A DNA stretch of 64,000 bases. Origin: Thamnidium elegans (taxonomy: Eukaryota > Mucoromycota > Mucoromycetes > Mucorales > Mucoraceae). This document shows, piece after piece, positions 33,134-45,745 of the stretch (position 1 is the first letter of the stretch; every line of letters begins with the position of its first letter). The notes beneath the pieces are model-generated. The model did not search any database. It was given only the letters and a program-made list of their open reading frames with translations, and was not told the origin of the DNA. A program made the translations under genes and the position numbers. Where the stretch lies: the NCBI GenBank assembly GCA_025201345.1, contig JAIXMG010000030.1, positions 248,001 through 312,000 of the forward strand. The letters run 5' to 3'.

Positions 33134-34413
33134 TTAATTTTCTAAAACAAATCTGAATCTAGGCTTTCCAGCTCTAAAGTCACTGATAGCATTATTCACA
33201 TCAGACATCTTGTAAGTGGTAATCCAAGGCTTAAGTCCTTTTTCGGCAGCGAAATTAATCATTTCTTGCATAATGTCAGGAGGACCAGCGGCAGTGCCTG
33301 AAATTGAAATTTGGCTCATAAGTAATTGGAGAGGGCTGAGTTCGGGAAAGTTCCATTCAGGAGCAGCGACATTCATAAAGTTACCGTTAACATGTAAAAG
33401 GTTAAAGAAAGTACCCCCTAAACAAGAAAAAAGAAACTTTGTAATTAGAAAAATAGAATTTTATACGACTCTTATTGTAAACTTACATTGGAAATCATTA
33501 CTGGTACCAGTACAAAGAATATGGGTGAGCTTCTTTCTGTATCTAGCTAAATCAGATTCGTTATGTGTGTTGATGAAATCGTCGCAGCCAAGTTGCTTGG
33601 AAATTTCCTTCTTGTTGTCGTTATGAGACATACCAACTACAGTAGCTCCCATTGCTTTAGCGAATAAGACACCAAAATGACCGAGACCACCTAATAAATT
33701 ATTAAATATTAGCAACTTTCCCTTTACAAAAAAAAAGAAAAAAAAAAGAATAATGATAGTAAACAATACTTTACCAATACCCAAAACACCGACAATACTC
33801 TTTTCATTAACATTGAATTTCTTTAAAGGAGCATATGTAGTAACACCAGCACAAAAGAAACAAGCTGCATCTTCACTCGACATACTATCAGGTACCTTAA
33901 ACACCCACCTAGAATCACCTCTCCATTTATCAGCATAACCGCCATACGTTTTATCGCCATTAGGTAATTTACCGTTGTAGGTACCAGTATACCCTCTCTC
34001 GCAACCGTTTTGATACCCTTCTAAACAGGTTGGGCATTTTTGACAAGAATAACATTCGGGTCCAACACCTCCACGGTCACCAACTTTAATGTTGGTAACT
34101 TTATCTCCTATGCGAGTAACAACACCAACAATTTCGTGGCCAACGACACAAGGGAATGCAGTAGGTCCCCAACCTTCGTCGATGGTGTGGATATCTGAAC
34201 CACACATACCGCAGTGAGTAATATTCATATCAACACTGTATTCGTTCCATTGTGCAAGAGGGAGCTCCATTTGAACAAGAGGTTTATCTGATGAAGAAAA
34301 AAAAATGAAAATTAATAACAGAAACGAATTGAAAAGAATATGTGGTGGGTGGCAGTTTCTTTTTTTTTTTTACCTTTAGTAGTTGCGGCCCATCCAGTAA
34401 GAGTTTCAGTCAT
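33134..34413 (-). CDS. Zinc-dependent alcohol dehydrogenase, cinnamyl (CAD/ADH6) type
   Basis: Four exons (34413-34374, 34287-33775, 33690-33487, 33417-33134) give 346 residues. The catalytic-zinc site is shown by H-C-G-M-C-G-S-D and G-H-E-I-V-G-V-V. The structural-zinc lobe is C-Y-S-C-Q-K-C-P-T-C-L-E and a later C. The nucleotide fold motif G-I-G-G-L-G-H-F-G spans the second intron. The C-terminal half continues N-G-N-F-M-N-V and P-R-F-R-F-V-L. This is the medium-chain, NADP-preferring CAD family, which reduces aldehydes to alcohols in the cytosol. The third intron splits a Trp codon (TGG) and shifts phase correctly. A downstream polyadenylation region lies before 33130. Confidence 0.95.
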
Positions 34414-35264
34414 TTTTATTTTTGTTTGTAAGAGTTGAAATAAAATTAGTTAATAAAACGAAAGCTATGCAATTTCTATCGCCCTTTTATACTATTTTTA
34501 ATTTTTAAACATTTGCTTTTTTTTAAGCTGGAAGTCAATATACCGAATTCTACTTCTTGAACTCAAAATGAATATCTATATATCGTTACCTTTGTAAGTC
34601 TTTATAATATATAATATATATCTATATTAATGTGCCTATAAGCTATTGTATATGTTGCGTAGAGTTATAAATGCTATTACTTCTTTTAATTAACCTACTC
34701 TTTTTTTATCGGTCTTCTAAATAACGACAATTTAAGTTCAATTATTCCCAATATGGACAGAGCTTACGTCTCTTTTTTTTTTACTTGACGCGTACTATTC
34801 CTTAATAAAGATATTCTTACGTATTTTCTATCCAAATTTCAAATCATGACATATCGTTCTTCTTTAACAATAAATATTCATATTTTAAGGTAATCTGTAG
34901 GTTTGAATACGTGTAACATTCAAATTAAAACGTCGTACAACTTTTTTTACTCATACAATATATATCTAGGATAACGTTTTTTTTTATAAAATAAATGTCT
35001 ACCTGATACTTTGGAAAAAAAAAAACGTCAAAATAACGATATGTACGCTGAGTGTACCACGACGCACAACAAATACTGCCGTACAGGGAATAATGCATAT
35101 ATACATATTTAAACGACTCTTAATAAAAACAAAACACATTATAATTATAGACTTCAATAATAATTAGAAAAATAATATTATAATTGTAAAATGACAGGGT
35201 GAGGGGAATGGTGATATTTATCTTGGTGTGTGTGTGTGTGTGTGTTTGCATTAATAATGGAGCT
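34414..35264. other. Intergenic upstream of the dehydrogenase
   Basis: 850 bases of A/T-rich sequence. It is both the promoter region of the reverse-strand dehydrogenase and the 3' flank of the septin gene. A GT repeat sits at 35225-35246. No gene is recognised. Confidence 0.55.
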
Positions 35265-36755
35265 TTATCTTCTAATAGTACCACGACCATGCAATTGATA
35301 CATGTGTTCAAGTTCAGTTTCCATAGCCTTGATTTGAGCATGTTGCTCTTCGAGATCCTTGTTAAGACGATCACGCTCAGAAACCAACTATATATAATAA
35401 ATTAATAACCTATACCAAATAATATATTAAATACAACATACTTGAGCTTCCCATTGACGGAATCTGTTCTCTTCGTCCTTGACTTGCTTGGTAAAGTTCA
35501 AACGAAGTTCATCTTCATCTTCCTTAAACTTGGGGTTCTCATATTTTTGGAACTTGGGCTCACCGAACTTACGAGTACCCATTTGTGATTGACGATAATT
35601 TTCATAATGATTTTCTTCTGTTGTTGAAATCAAGTCGTGCATGTGTGACCTAACTAACAATTTTCTCAACTTTTTAAAGTCACAGTGGTCCTCATTCTCA
35701 ACTTCGGCTACACCCCACGAGTATTCTCTGCCTTTAACTGTGCGGCCGTCAGCAGTAGTGACATCTTGAGTGGAACCGATGATGGCAAAAGGCATAGAAG
35801 CCATGATGCTCTTATTTACTTCGGTAATTTCCTCATCTTCACTGTCAATAGGACAAGAGTAAACTTGAATGTGGTTCTTGGCAATGGAGTCTAAAATCTA
35901 TTATTTTTTTTTATTTTTTTCAAATATATTTGTTTAGTAAAGTGTCATCTGCTACCAACTTTTTAAAAAAGACTTACGTTAAGCTTGTATTGAGCTAAAT
36001 CCTTGGGAGTAAGGGTATCGGCCTTAGCAATAACAGGAATCAAATTAACTCTGGAACCGAGGTGCTTCATAACTTCGATATCAAGGGCCTTGAGACTAGT
36101 AGATATATAAAGTTTTAATAGGTCGATAAATAGGTATTTTTACACAGAAAAATACTTACGAGTGACCAGAAGGTCTAATAAAGTAAAGACAAGCGTGAAC
36201 TCTAAGATCAATAGCACCCTTACGAGTAGGTTGTTGCTCTTGAGCCATGAAACTCTCATGTTGATCGTCAAGGAACTCATAGATAGGCATCCAACTATTA
36301 TGGTTATTGACATAATCACCAAAACCGGGGGTATCAATAATAGTTAACTTTACTTTAAAGTTCTTTTCCTCAAGTTCTACTATACATGTCAAAAATTTGT
36401 TTCATATTATTTCCCCTTTCCCCCCCCCTTTTTTTTATCATTATTACCTGCTTTAGTGATTTCGATTTCGACAGTCTTTTCAATTTGTTTAGCATGACGC
36501 TTGTTTAAGTTTTTATCGTCTTTAATACCAGTGGTAAATAAAGTATTAACAAAAGTGGTTTTACCGACACCAGACTCACCTATACATGTTTACGGGGTAA
36601 TTTTTTTTAAAAAAAATGTTTTTTTTTTTACAAGTATAAATATAAACCTTACCACAAACCATTAAAGTAAAGTTAGCACCACGCTTGGAAACAATCTTAT
36701 GACGTTGATTAGGAAGGTGGGCAACACCAACACCACTGCTAGCTGAAGGAGACAT
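35265..36755 (-). CDS. Septin
   Basis: Six exons (36755-36653, 36579-36448, 36379-36160, 36095-35978, 35897-35442, 35387-35265) give 383 residues. The GTPase core shows the P-loop [10 protein letters not shown], the G3 block D-T-P-G-F-G-D, the G4 block A-K-A-D-T and the septin-unique element with G-R-E-Y-S-W-G and D-F-x-x-L-R-x-L-L-V-R. A C-terminal coiled coil (about residues 325-375) follows. Septins polymerise into filaments and rings at hyphal and septal sites. The C-terminal coiled coil rules out the short Cdc10 class; closer assignment needs a tree. Introns are 50-140 nt, and the first splits the P-loop Gly codon. Confidence 0.95.
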
Positions 36756-37148
36756 TTTTTTTTATAGAGTATAAATATATAAAAGAAAAAGAAGTATTTA
36801 AACCACATGTTTTTAAATCAATATATTTGATTAAGGAAAATTTACAGCTCAGATATTATGGCGTGTAACAAGACCAATGTCCTTTTTGACAACGTACCTC
36901 ATGAACTAAAATAATCTTGACCAATAAAAACTAAAAACAAACGAGTTCGTTCACCTTTCGATAGAAAACTGATTTTGTTGATTTTAAAGTGTTTTAGTAG
37001 GTAACTCTAGCTGTTATTTTTTTTTTAAAAAAAAAACGAAAAGTACATATAATTGTGTTCCTAATAAACCTATTATCCGTTACTACTAAAAGAAAAAAAA
37101 AAAAAGGGCTAACATATTTTTGTTTGTTTCACTTTATTGAGTAGAGCT
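36756..37148. other. Intergenic / septin promoter
   Basis: Upstream region of the septin gene, A/T-rich. No gene. Confidence 0.5.
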
Positions 37149-37880
37149 ATGTCTCCATATTTTCTATTTTATGCAGGAAGTGCTATTCTAAAAAACTTGA
37201 TACTGTCGGACTTATGGCACTACACATTTCTCGTCATCCAAACATACCAGCTTCTTCCGATTTTTATGTAAACCCTATAAGTTATACAAACTACTTTGCC
37301 TCACCAAAACAAAACAAGATCTAAGCCAAAATAAAAATAAAAATCACGCGGGCGCAACAAATCAGGCTTACTCGCATATAGAGAGACTTAAAATTGGCTT
37401 CTTTTTTCCTGTATTAAATATGTTATCTTCCACTTTTGCCTTGCTCGTATGCCGTGTTTTACTTAATACTACAGGTGTTGATGCAAGTATATTTACCTGC
37501 ACTGTTACTAGTCCAGATAGTTGCCTTGGAACGGTCCCCTTTTTTTTATGGGGGAGCAATATTGGGTGTGATAGCTGTTGCGCTCATAACGCTTGTTCAT
37601 TTCGATAAAAATCCTCCAAACTATACGCCAAGGAGACATACAACGCAAGAAGGACATAGTAGTCCAAAGTTGGGTGCTGTTTATCTTTCTCCGTCTGAAC
37701 AAGTAACTATCAGTATAAATACACTTCCATTTGTTCCGCCTACCCAAGTAATATGGCAGAGTTTACAACAAGAACTGTGTTGTTTTACGATTCGGTGGAA
37801 ATGAAAGAGTCTATACTGAATGCTGGAAGAGAAGAAATCTTGTTTCAGTTACTGAGCATCATTGCCTGGTATTTTTTTTT
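37149..37880 (+). pseudogene. Broken small membrane-protein gene
   Basis: Three coding-like pieces follow each other. The first is at 37149-37271 (M-S-P-Y-F-L-F-Y-A-G-S-A-I-L, very hydrophobic, ends in a stop). The second is an open frame at about 37470-37750 with two hydrophobic helices (V-Y-L-P-A-L-L-L-V and G-A-I-L-G-V-I-A-V-A-L-I) and a Pro/Thr-rich soluble part. The third, in another frame, starts M-A-E-F-T-T-R-T-V-L-F-Y-D near 37753 and runs to 37868. No splice pair joins the second and third pieces, which suggests a frame shift. An overlapping frame (37420-37608) begins with a signal-like peptide and is Cys-rich, but it is probably a shadow. No family is recognised. Confidence 0.4.
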
Positions 37881-38316
37881 TCTAACTAATAAATAACGTA
37901 CTCTTCTATATTGTTTTTTTTTTAATAAGTAAACTTTATTGTTTTTGATCAGAGAGAAAAATACCACAGGCTAATACTCAGATTAACTATCAATACAACA
38001 TAAAATAAATTCGGTAGTAAAAAATAATTTCCGGAGAGCACGGTATGTATATATTTGCTTCAATGCAAGTCATCTTTTGCGTACTTGTTTTGTATTAGCT
38101 ATCCGTCAATAAACCAAAAAAAAAAAAAATAATGCCTCTTAACTAAAGTTTCCCTCTCTAGTTAATAAAGATCTTCGTTCTAATCATTCTTTAGTCGATC
38201 TACTGCTTGTAATTACCAAAACTGAACATGCGCCCAGTTACAAAATATGCGATATTCGATCATAATTACTTTATTCTAATATTAAAAAACTGTACAGCTC
38301 CTCCCCCCCTTTTTTT

Positions 38317-40888
38317 TTACCAACCCTTCATTTCAGAAATAACAGCTCTCTCTCTATCTTTTCCCATCTCACCGTATCCAATAACACGCATAGAGAAAGA
38401 CCCGCTTCCACCAGTCAAACTACGCAAGGCGCTAGAGTACCCAAGCATGGAGCTTAAAGGCACATGCGCTTTGATGACCTGCTTAGGTTTATACGCCTCG
38501 ATATCGGAACTAACCAAAAGAGAATCGGGAGGAGCGTATACTTGAACATGGTCATTTACATCATTATCGTCATCCATAGATGATTCGAGGCCGATAACAT
38601 GACCTCGACGAGTGCCACTTAGGTTACTCACCACGCTACCGATATGGTTTTCGTTGACCTCAGTGTATACCTCCATCATAGGCTCAAGTAAGCATGGGTT
38701 GGCTTTTTTGACGGCTTCAAAGACGCCGTTGGATACACATGCAGAGATAGCACCTAGTGTGGTTTCTGGACCAAATGTTTCAAGGTCGAACGCTTTTACT
38801 TTGAGTTTTGTTAAGGGGAAGCCTAATACGGCGCCTCGTGCAAGGCCGCCCAATAACCCGTTTTGAACGGCTTGTTTGATATCTTCTGGGTTCATTTGAG
38901 GGTCCTTTTCTGAAGCGTCTTGTGAAATATCAGCAACAGATAGTTGATTACCAGAGTTTAAGATCCAGCCTTCTTCTAAAGTCTGTTCTTCTTGCTCGAT
39001 AGGAGAGATTTCAACACGACATGCAGCACGAGCTCGTTTACCCATGACTTCCTTATCGTACTCTGCTCGTGCTTCTGACGAAGCCTGACAGGTCTCGCGA
39101 TAGCTGATTCGCATCTTGCCCATATCGGCCTTGACTTTAAAATCGTTCACTAAGCGGTCCTTGACGATCTCAAGATGAAGCTCACCCATACCGCTGACTA
39201 ACAGTTGGCCGCTTTCTTCGTCGGTCCAGACCTTTAAGGAGGGATCCTCTCGTACTAGGTTCTTCAAGGCGGTTTCGACGGCTTCTTCGTCGGACACGGA
39301 TGCAGGTTCAACAGCGGAGAAAAAGGCAGGACTAGGAATTTCGATGTTGCTTAATTGAAGGCCGGATTTAATTGCGTGAGTGTCGTTGGATTGCACTAAA
39401 GTGTCGCCGGTACGGGTATCTTTTAAACCGACAATGACACCAATGTTACCGGCGTCAATGGTAGGAATCTCTTCAACGTCTTTGGCGTACATTTGTAAAA
39501 GTTTGTTGACGCGCTCTTTGAGGCGTGTGGTGGTGTTGAAGAGGGTCATGCGGGTGTTGAGCTTGCCGGAGTAGACTTTGACGTACACCATAGGGCCTCG
39601 GCGAGCATCGTGCACGACTTTAAATGCCAATGCACAGAGTTTGGCGTCGGATAATGGGATCAGGCTGGTCTTGGCGGAACTGTAAGTGGCTAATGCGTCG
39701 GGGCGGTCTAGCGGACTAGGCAAGTAATCAATCACAGCGTTTAATAAGGGTTGCACGCCCAGGTTTTTAAATGATGCGCCGCACAAGACGGGGACGGCCT
39801 TGTTGCTGAGGGTGACTCTTCGAATGGCGGCTTTTAAATCGTGTGCAGGGACAAGCAAATGGTCTCCTTCGGCAGCTTCGAAAAAGACGTCGACAATGGC
39901 GTCGTCCATCTCGGCCAGGGCTTCGACCAGGGCCGTACGGGCTTTCACTGCCTCAGCGTATACGCTTTGGTCGGGATGTAAAGCAGTTCGGGTGATGATG
40001 GAACCGTCCGTGTGTGAGGGGTCCCACTGCACGGTTTCCATGGTCACTACATCAACTAGGGCGCGTAAGCCTTTGTGGCGCTCGTCCATGCTCTCTTCGT
40101 TCATGATGGGAAGTTGGATCACTAAGGGGCGTGTACGAAGCTTCTTCCAGATCTCTTTGACGGTTCGGCCAAAGGCGGCTCCGGTTCGGTCAAGCTTGTT
40201 GATAAAGGCGATGCGCGGGATGTCGTACCGCGATGCTTGCTTCCACACGGTCTCGGTCTGCGCTTCGACACCGGCGACTCCGTCCAGAATGGTGACGGCG
40301 CCGTCTAGCACGCGCACTGCGCGCTCAACTTCCATGGTGAAATCGACGTGGCCAGGTGTGTCGATCAGGTTGATACGATGGCCTTGCCAGCCGAAGGTGA
40401 TGGCGGCGCTGTTGATGGTGATACCACGTTCTCGCTCGGCTGCCAAGTAGTCCATCACTGTGTCGCCGTCGTCGATATCTGGAGGGGAGTTTTTTTTTTT
40501 AATATTGGAGGAAGGGGTTTTTTTTTATGTGTGTTTTACCTCCAATGCGTTTGGTTACACCAGCATAATACAGCATACGTTCTGATGTGGTTGTTTTACC
40601 TGGAGGGGGGAGTTAGGTTTTTTTTTGGTTGGTTGTGAGATTTTTTTTTTTTTTTTTTTTTTTTACCTGCGTCGATATGAGCAATAATACCAATGTTTCT
40701 AGTTTTGGGTATAGTAAAGTCTTTGGCATCTATTTAGATGGTTTTAGTAGGGTGTCTTTTAGATCAGTTAAAAGAAAGTTACTTGTAGCATAGGTTTTGA
40801 ATTGACGTGGTAATGTGCGGCGAAGTGTAGTGGATCTAGTAGGAACTAGAGAAACTGGTTTTAACAACACAGTAGCGAATTTCAACAT
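38317..40888 (-). CDS. MEF2: Mitochondrial elongation factor G2 / ribosome-recycling GTPase
   Basis: Four exons (40888-40783, 40729-40667, 40599-40540, 40478-38317) give 796 residues. A basic, hydroxylated N-terminus (M-L-K-F-A-T-V-L-L-K-P to R-T-L-P-R-Q-F-K-T-Y-A) looks like a mitochondrial presequence. The GTPase domain shows N-I-G-I-I-A-H-I-D-A-G-K-T-T-T, E-R-E-R-G-I-T-I-N-S-A-A, D-T-P-G-H-V-D-F and N-K-L-D. EF-G domains II-V follow, with G-E-L-H-L-E-I. In the details I can compare (I-T-I-x-S-A-A-I-T-F-x-W, A-G-V-E-A-Q-T-x-T-V-W) it resembles GFM2/MEF2, which releases post-termination ribosomes with RRF, more than the translocase MEF1. Local codon use is clearly more G/C-rich than in neighbours, consistent with strong constraint in the long last exon. 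Confidence 0.9.
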
Positions 40889-41174
40889 GAACGAAAAAAA
40901 AAAAAAAAAAGTTGTGTGTGTAAAAATGGAAATCCCCGGGGGTTGTTTGGGTTTCAAACTTCTATGGTGCATTTTTGACAACCACGTCAGTGAAATAGTT
41001 GGGGGTTTGGAATACTTTTTTTGACAGAAATGTTTAGAGTGTTACGAACGAACGGTTGTGACTTGATAGACTAACATAAGAAAGGTATTTCAGAAGCCTC
41101 ACAGAACAGGTTTCTTGGAAACGAGTAAGAGTACTCGTCTTTCTGCTATTTATGGGTGAACCTGTTTATAAGAC

Positions 41175-41205
<31 letters not shown>

Positions 41206-42377
41206 AGATAGCATGCAGCTACAAAAAAATATTCATTATTCTGTTCATATGAAACAGCACATGATACTACACGAATAAGACTTTAAGACTAGTTTCTTTA
41301 TTTGAGTGTAAAAAGAAAAAAGATTTCAAGTATGCAAGTTGCAAAGCCTATTTTTTCAAGGTAATACCGAGTTCCCTCTCAAAAACTGTGTGAAACTTTC
41401 GCTCCTTTTTATTGTTACATCCTCCTTTTTTTGATACACAAGGTATTGATAGCTATGATGTAAACAATGAAATAGTATGATGCTATATACTATTTACGCC
41501 TCTTTTTATTTAATCTATCTACCTTTTCATCATATATATATAAACAAATAGATGTAATCTCAATCATAACAAATGGCCGTGAATTTGGTAAATAAACAAA
41601 GAAAAAAAGGGCACCCGATCCATTTGAAAGATCTGATGACAATAAAAAATGAGGGGGGAAATCATTGTTAACCAGTAACAATAATTTCGTGATCACGGTA
41701 TTTTATCATAGGGTATATCAAAGGGTAAACAAAAATTATTGGAGGACGATCTTTGCGGAAAGTTTTTTTTTTACATACCAAGTGTGCGTATCATTTTTTT
41801 GCGGCACATTTGAAGATGGATATATAGAATGCAGTGTATTGTCATCCAGTAATATAGAATTAAGGTAAATGCACGTACATGTAGTCCAGATGCGCATGTA
41901 TTTATATTTCTCGTTACATATACTTTTTGACGCAGTACAGACATTTGATGTATTGTACTACAAACAACAAGAAGGTCTCGAGAAGGTTACTCTGCAAAGA
42001 AAAAAAAAAGATAGTAGTGTCTTAGTTTTTAAAAAGAAAAAGGGAATGATGGCGCCATCATGCTACTAAAAGGAAAAGGGGGGATGAGTATGAGCACCTA
42101 TCACGTGGCTATTGTGTAAAGGGCTTAAGTACCATTAAGCTTTTTTCATTTTAGTATTAGTGTATTCTCATGATGATGATCTTCCCCTCCCCCCTTTTTT
42201 TGGTATCTTTTTTTTATATTTAAATACGGCTATCATTCCCTTTTTTTTTCTTTTTTTATTTTTATTTTATAAAAGCAATAAAATATATATTTTACTACTA
42301 CTAAAAAAAAAACGTATAAAAACAAATCTTTTTCTCCTTTACCATAAACAAACAACAAAGTAGAATATACATAAAAT
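40889..42377. other. Long intergenic region, no gene supported
   Basis: 1.5 kb of A/T-rich DNA upstream of both the reverse-strand EF-G2 gene and the plus-strand phosphodiesterase gene. Open frames near 41490-41696 (reverse), 41665-41868 and 41869-42069 lack recognisable motifs. It presumably holds two divergent promoters. Confidence 0.5.
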
Positions 42378-43751
42378 ATGTTGTATTTAAAATTTAATAA
42401 AGATATATCAAAACAAGAATTAAATCTAATCGAAAAGGTATATTAAAAAAGAAGGGTTCAAAAAAAGACAAACTAACTAAAAAAGAATTTAATAAAGAAA
42501 TTTAAGCAATATTCAAAAGAAACGATTACACCTGAATTCAACGTTTTAAACCTGAGTCGCACAGACGTTTATGCTCATGTTCTCAGTATATTTGTTAGAG
42601 TGAATGTACACGGAATCTTAAAAGTCAGTGTCTCTCAACTGTTGGATTTTTTAATTGATGTAGCAGAAAAATACACAGAAGCGCCGTACCACACATTTTA
42701 TCACGCTGCTGATATCGTGACCATGTTGTACTACTTGTGCCATGACCTCAGCGCAAATAAATACTTGACTGATTTGGATATAACGTTTTTAATGGTTGCT
42801 GCCTTGTGTCACGATATGGGTCACGTAAGTTTATATTTTATTTAAATTTTTTTTTTGCAGTAGTATTCATATAAAATTACATAGCCCGGATACAACAACA
42901 CTTTTCAAATAAATACCAAGACGGATTTAGCTTTACGTTATGGAGATGGATCCATTTTAGAGTCTTATTCAGTTGATTTAACGATAGAATTAATCAAAAA
43001 ACATAAACTAGATAAAAAGCATAAAGAAATGAACGAAATTTTGACAGACCTGATTATATCAACAGACATGGCATACCACCCAAAATTACAAGAAGAAGCA
43101 AATCAGTTGTTCAACACGTGGAGTAAATTGACAACAACAAATAAGAATGATTTTCCTAGTGGTGATAGATTAAGCCTTTCACGCATATTATTACATACAG
43201 CAGATATAAGTAATACAGCACGTCCATGGACAATTTCCAAGCAGTGGTCGGACTTGATCGTAAAAGAAATTTATAACCAAGGAGACGAAGAAAAGAAGAG
43301 AAAGTTGACAATATCAGCTGGTATGGATCGTGAGGTGTGTTCACAAAAGTCAATCACGTTAAAATTCGCAGATATTATATTACCATTTTTCGAAAGCTTA
43401 GTGAGTTTATTACCAAAGTCACATGTACTAGTTGACTTTCTTGCATCAAATCGCATACAATGGGAGTGTCTAGAACTTGCAAAGAAGAGAAGAGTTAGTA
43501 GTGATATCATCATTCAACCTAGTAATATTACGTTTAAAAGAATTAGATTAGGATTTAGAAGTCAAAGTTACCCCACAGTATTGTATCACCACCAATCTAA
43601 AAAAATCCATTCTTCTTTTCCTATACAAAAACCAAATAATTTATTACCTTTAGAATTTAAATCCTTTATATACGATACTACTACTACTACTACTACTACT
43701 ACTTCAACAAATCTAGAATCTATTGTACTTTATCACCCTTATGATCAATAA
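42378..43751 (+). CDS. Class I cyclic-nucleotide phosphodiesterase
   Basis: Three exons (42378-42437, 42507-42824, 42885-43751) give 414 residues. The PDEase_I HD-type metal site is complete: P-Y-H-T-F-Y-H-A-A-D, L-C-H-D-M-G-H-P-G-Y-N-N (split by intron 2) and L-L-H-T-A-D-I-S-N-T-A-R-P-W. The glutamine-switch region near F-F-x-S-L-V comes later. It hydrolyses cAMP (or cGMP) to the 5'-monophosphate, probably in the cytosol. It has no N-terminal regulatory GAF or PAS domain and is close to a minimal catalytic unit. The C-terminal 70 residues are low complexity and end with a Thr repeat coded by an ACT microsatellite. It lies 320 bp upstream of an RGS gene on the same strand. Confidence 0.95.
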
Positions 43752-43876
43752 TAATAATAAAAAATTACCTTTTATACAAAATAAAAAAGCGGCTGTTTAA
43801 AAATAACTCAACATCACTACATCAGATGAACCAACTAAATCGCTTTATTTCCATTTTCTCCCTATAAAGTAACCCT

Positions 43877-43907
<31 letters not shown>

Positions 43908-44071
43908 CGCTCTTTTCCCATTTTATATTTATTTATATATATATACTCACACACACATACATACATACATACACACATATATATATATTTATATATATAT
44001 CGTATACGCACACATACTTTGTGTTTATACAACTTTTACGCTCGATCATACCCTTTACACTGTCGATCAAA
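43752..44071. other. Intergenic, poly-T and CA/TA repeats
   Basis: Promoter-sized gap before the RGS gene, with a T-run of about 27 bases, an (ACA/CATA) microsatellite and TA tracts. No gene. Confidence 0.55.
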
Positions 44072-44911
44072 ATGTTTAGTACTGATTCAGCTGTACTTTC
44101 ACTAGAATCAATTCTGGAAGATACAGATTCGGACTTATTTAAAGATTTTGCCACTTATTTACATCAATCATACTGTATAGAAAATTTAGGATTTTGGTTA
44201 GCAACGCAAGAATACTACCAAGAATGTAGTAACAGGAAAGAATTATGTCAATCAATGATAAATTTATATATTCGAGCCAATTCAACACAAGAAATTAATA
44301 TTCCTTGCGATATGAGACAATCAATATTAGACGACTATAATTCAGAAAATTATCATTTACATATATTTGATGATGCAGCAGAAGCAGTATTAGAATTAAT
44401 GAGAGTAAATTCATTTTTACCTTGGACTACATCTTCTTGCTCTCCACCTACTTGGTCATTTGATAATATCATGTCTTCTTCTTCATCTACTGCTTCTTCT
44501 TCAACCTCAACAACAAAACAACAACAGCATAAAAGTTGGCCTTCTCCAAAAAAATTAGTACAGTCAAATTCTTTAACATTATCAAATAGCTTTTCTTTCT
44601 CTGATAAATGGAATCTTATCAAATTAAAACAACCTTCATTATCTCGTAAAAGTTGTTCATCGTTAGATTATATTCATCATGACAGTAATAATGATCGATT
44701 AGACTTATCCGATAATAACAATCTATTTTCGGTACATTCGGCTTCAACAACAACAACTACGTCAGGTACTCGGTATAGATCCATGTTAAAACGGGTGAAA
44801 AAATCAATACTTGGTAATAATCAAGAAGATCATTTCATTACTCCACGTTCTTCATTTACCGCCGATGATACTACTTCTACTTGGTCTTCTTGGAGAAAGT
44901 CTTTACGATAA
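44072..44911 (+). CDS. RGS-domain protein
   Basis: A single exon of 279 residues. The RGS box covers about residues 10-120: L-E-S-I-L-E-D, D-L-F-K-D-F-A-T-Y-L, E-N-L-G-F-W-L-A-T-Q-E-Y-Y and then I-P-C-D-M-R-Q-S-I (switch-contacting helix) to L-M-R-V-N-S-F. RGS proteins speed GTP hydrolysis by G-alpha subunits. The C-terminal half is Ser/Thr/Gln-rich and disordered with a basic segment (M-L-K-R-V-K-K-S-I). The start is the ATG at 44072, which opens directly into the domain; an upstream in-frame extension exists but has no good context. With the phosphodiesterase next door, both products would act on one G-protein/cAMP pathway. Confidence 0.88.
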   Translation: MFSTDSAVLSLESILEDTDSDLFKDFATYLHQSYCIENLGFWLATQEYYQECSNRKELCQSMINLYIRANSTQEINIPCDMRQSILDDYNSENYHLHIFDDAAEAVLELMRVNSFLPWTTSSCSPPTWSFDNIMSSSSSTASSSTSTTKQQQHKSWPSPKKLVQSNSLTLSNSFSFSDKWNLIKLKQPSLSRKSCSSLDYIHHDSNNDRLDLSDNNNLFSVHSASTTTTTSGTRYRSMLKRVKKSILGNNQEDHFITPRSSFTADDTTSTWSSWRKSLR

Positions 44912-45745
44912 ACAAAATACACTACCGCCCCTTCACTTTCCTTTTTTTTTTATTATTATTATTATGTATACCCTTATATTATCTTTTTTCTTGTAATTAT
45001 ATATGTACTTTTTTTTTTTTCCTTTTTTTTTTTCTCTCTTTTCCCCGTAAAAAAAAAAAATAGATTCAACTTTATTATAGATATTTAAAGTATATTTTTA
45101 TTCCCTTTATTATTATTCTTAAAACATCCCCATTCTCCCCCTCTTCCCCCCAATATGTAAAAATAAATAAATGAGTCTCTCTCTCTCTCTCTCTCCCCCT
45201 TTTCTACTTAAAATCGAGTCTATTCCCGCAATTTTTTTTTGGACCAGTTAAAATTTATTTTTTGGAAAGCGACAAAGTATGACTGTTGAGATGTACATAA
45301 GCTTGTAACCATGGAAATATATACAAGTTGATCGTTGCTTCTCGAAAAGGAGATTTCAGTTTCTACAGGCTTCTATTTTTATTTTATTTTTTTTTGCCTA
45401 ATTTCGATAAAGCCCATTTGGTGTCGGGGTCTGCTTTGAACGTAAACAAGGCTTCGACAAAAGATAATATCCCTTGACACAAGTTCTGTCTTCAATCCTA
45501 TTCAAATAGACGCAGCTGATTTCTCAGTTCAAGCGTTTTTATCAAAGACTATAGCAAAGTGAAGATACTACTTGTGTGGGTAGCAATTTCGTCGATCCAA
45601 TAAAACAGTCACCGTAGTGGTTCGGCGGGAAGGTGGGGGGAGGTGGATGTAAAAAAGAGAGTATTTTTTTTTTGGGGGGAGCAGGGGGGACCATATGGAA
45701 CTCAATGTGGCAAAAATAATCACATCCTCTTTCGAACTGACCAAT
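44912..45745. other. Intergenic / ribosomal-protein gene promoter
   Basis: It contains a CT repeat (about 45177-45196), poly-T runs and G-rich patches. A reverse open frame at 45568-45807 is not supported. This is the likely promoter of the eS24 gene. Confidence 0.5.

Noticed and set aside
37420..37608. Signal-peptide-like Cys-rich 62-codon frame
   Set aside because: Overlaps a longer membrane-protein-like frame with better coding character; either could be a shadow, so it is only mentioned under the broken gene.
39800..40450. Plus-strand open frame of 216 codons
   Set aside because: Antisense shadow of the conserved EF-G2 exon; the high G/C in that exon keeps the opposite strand open.
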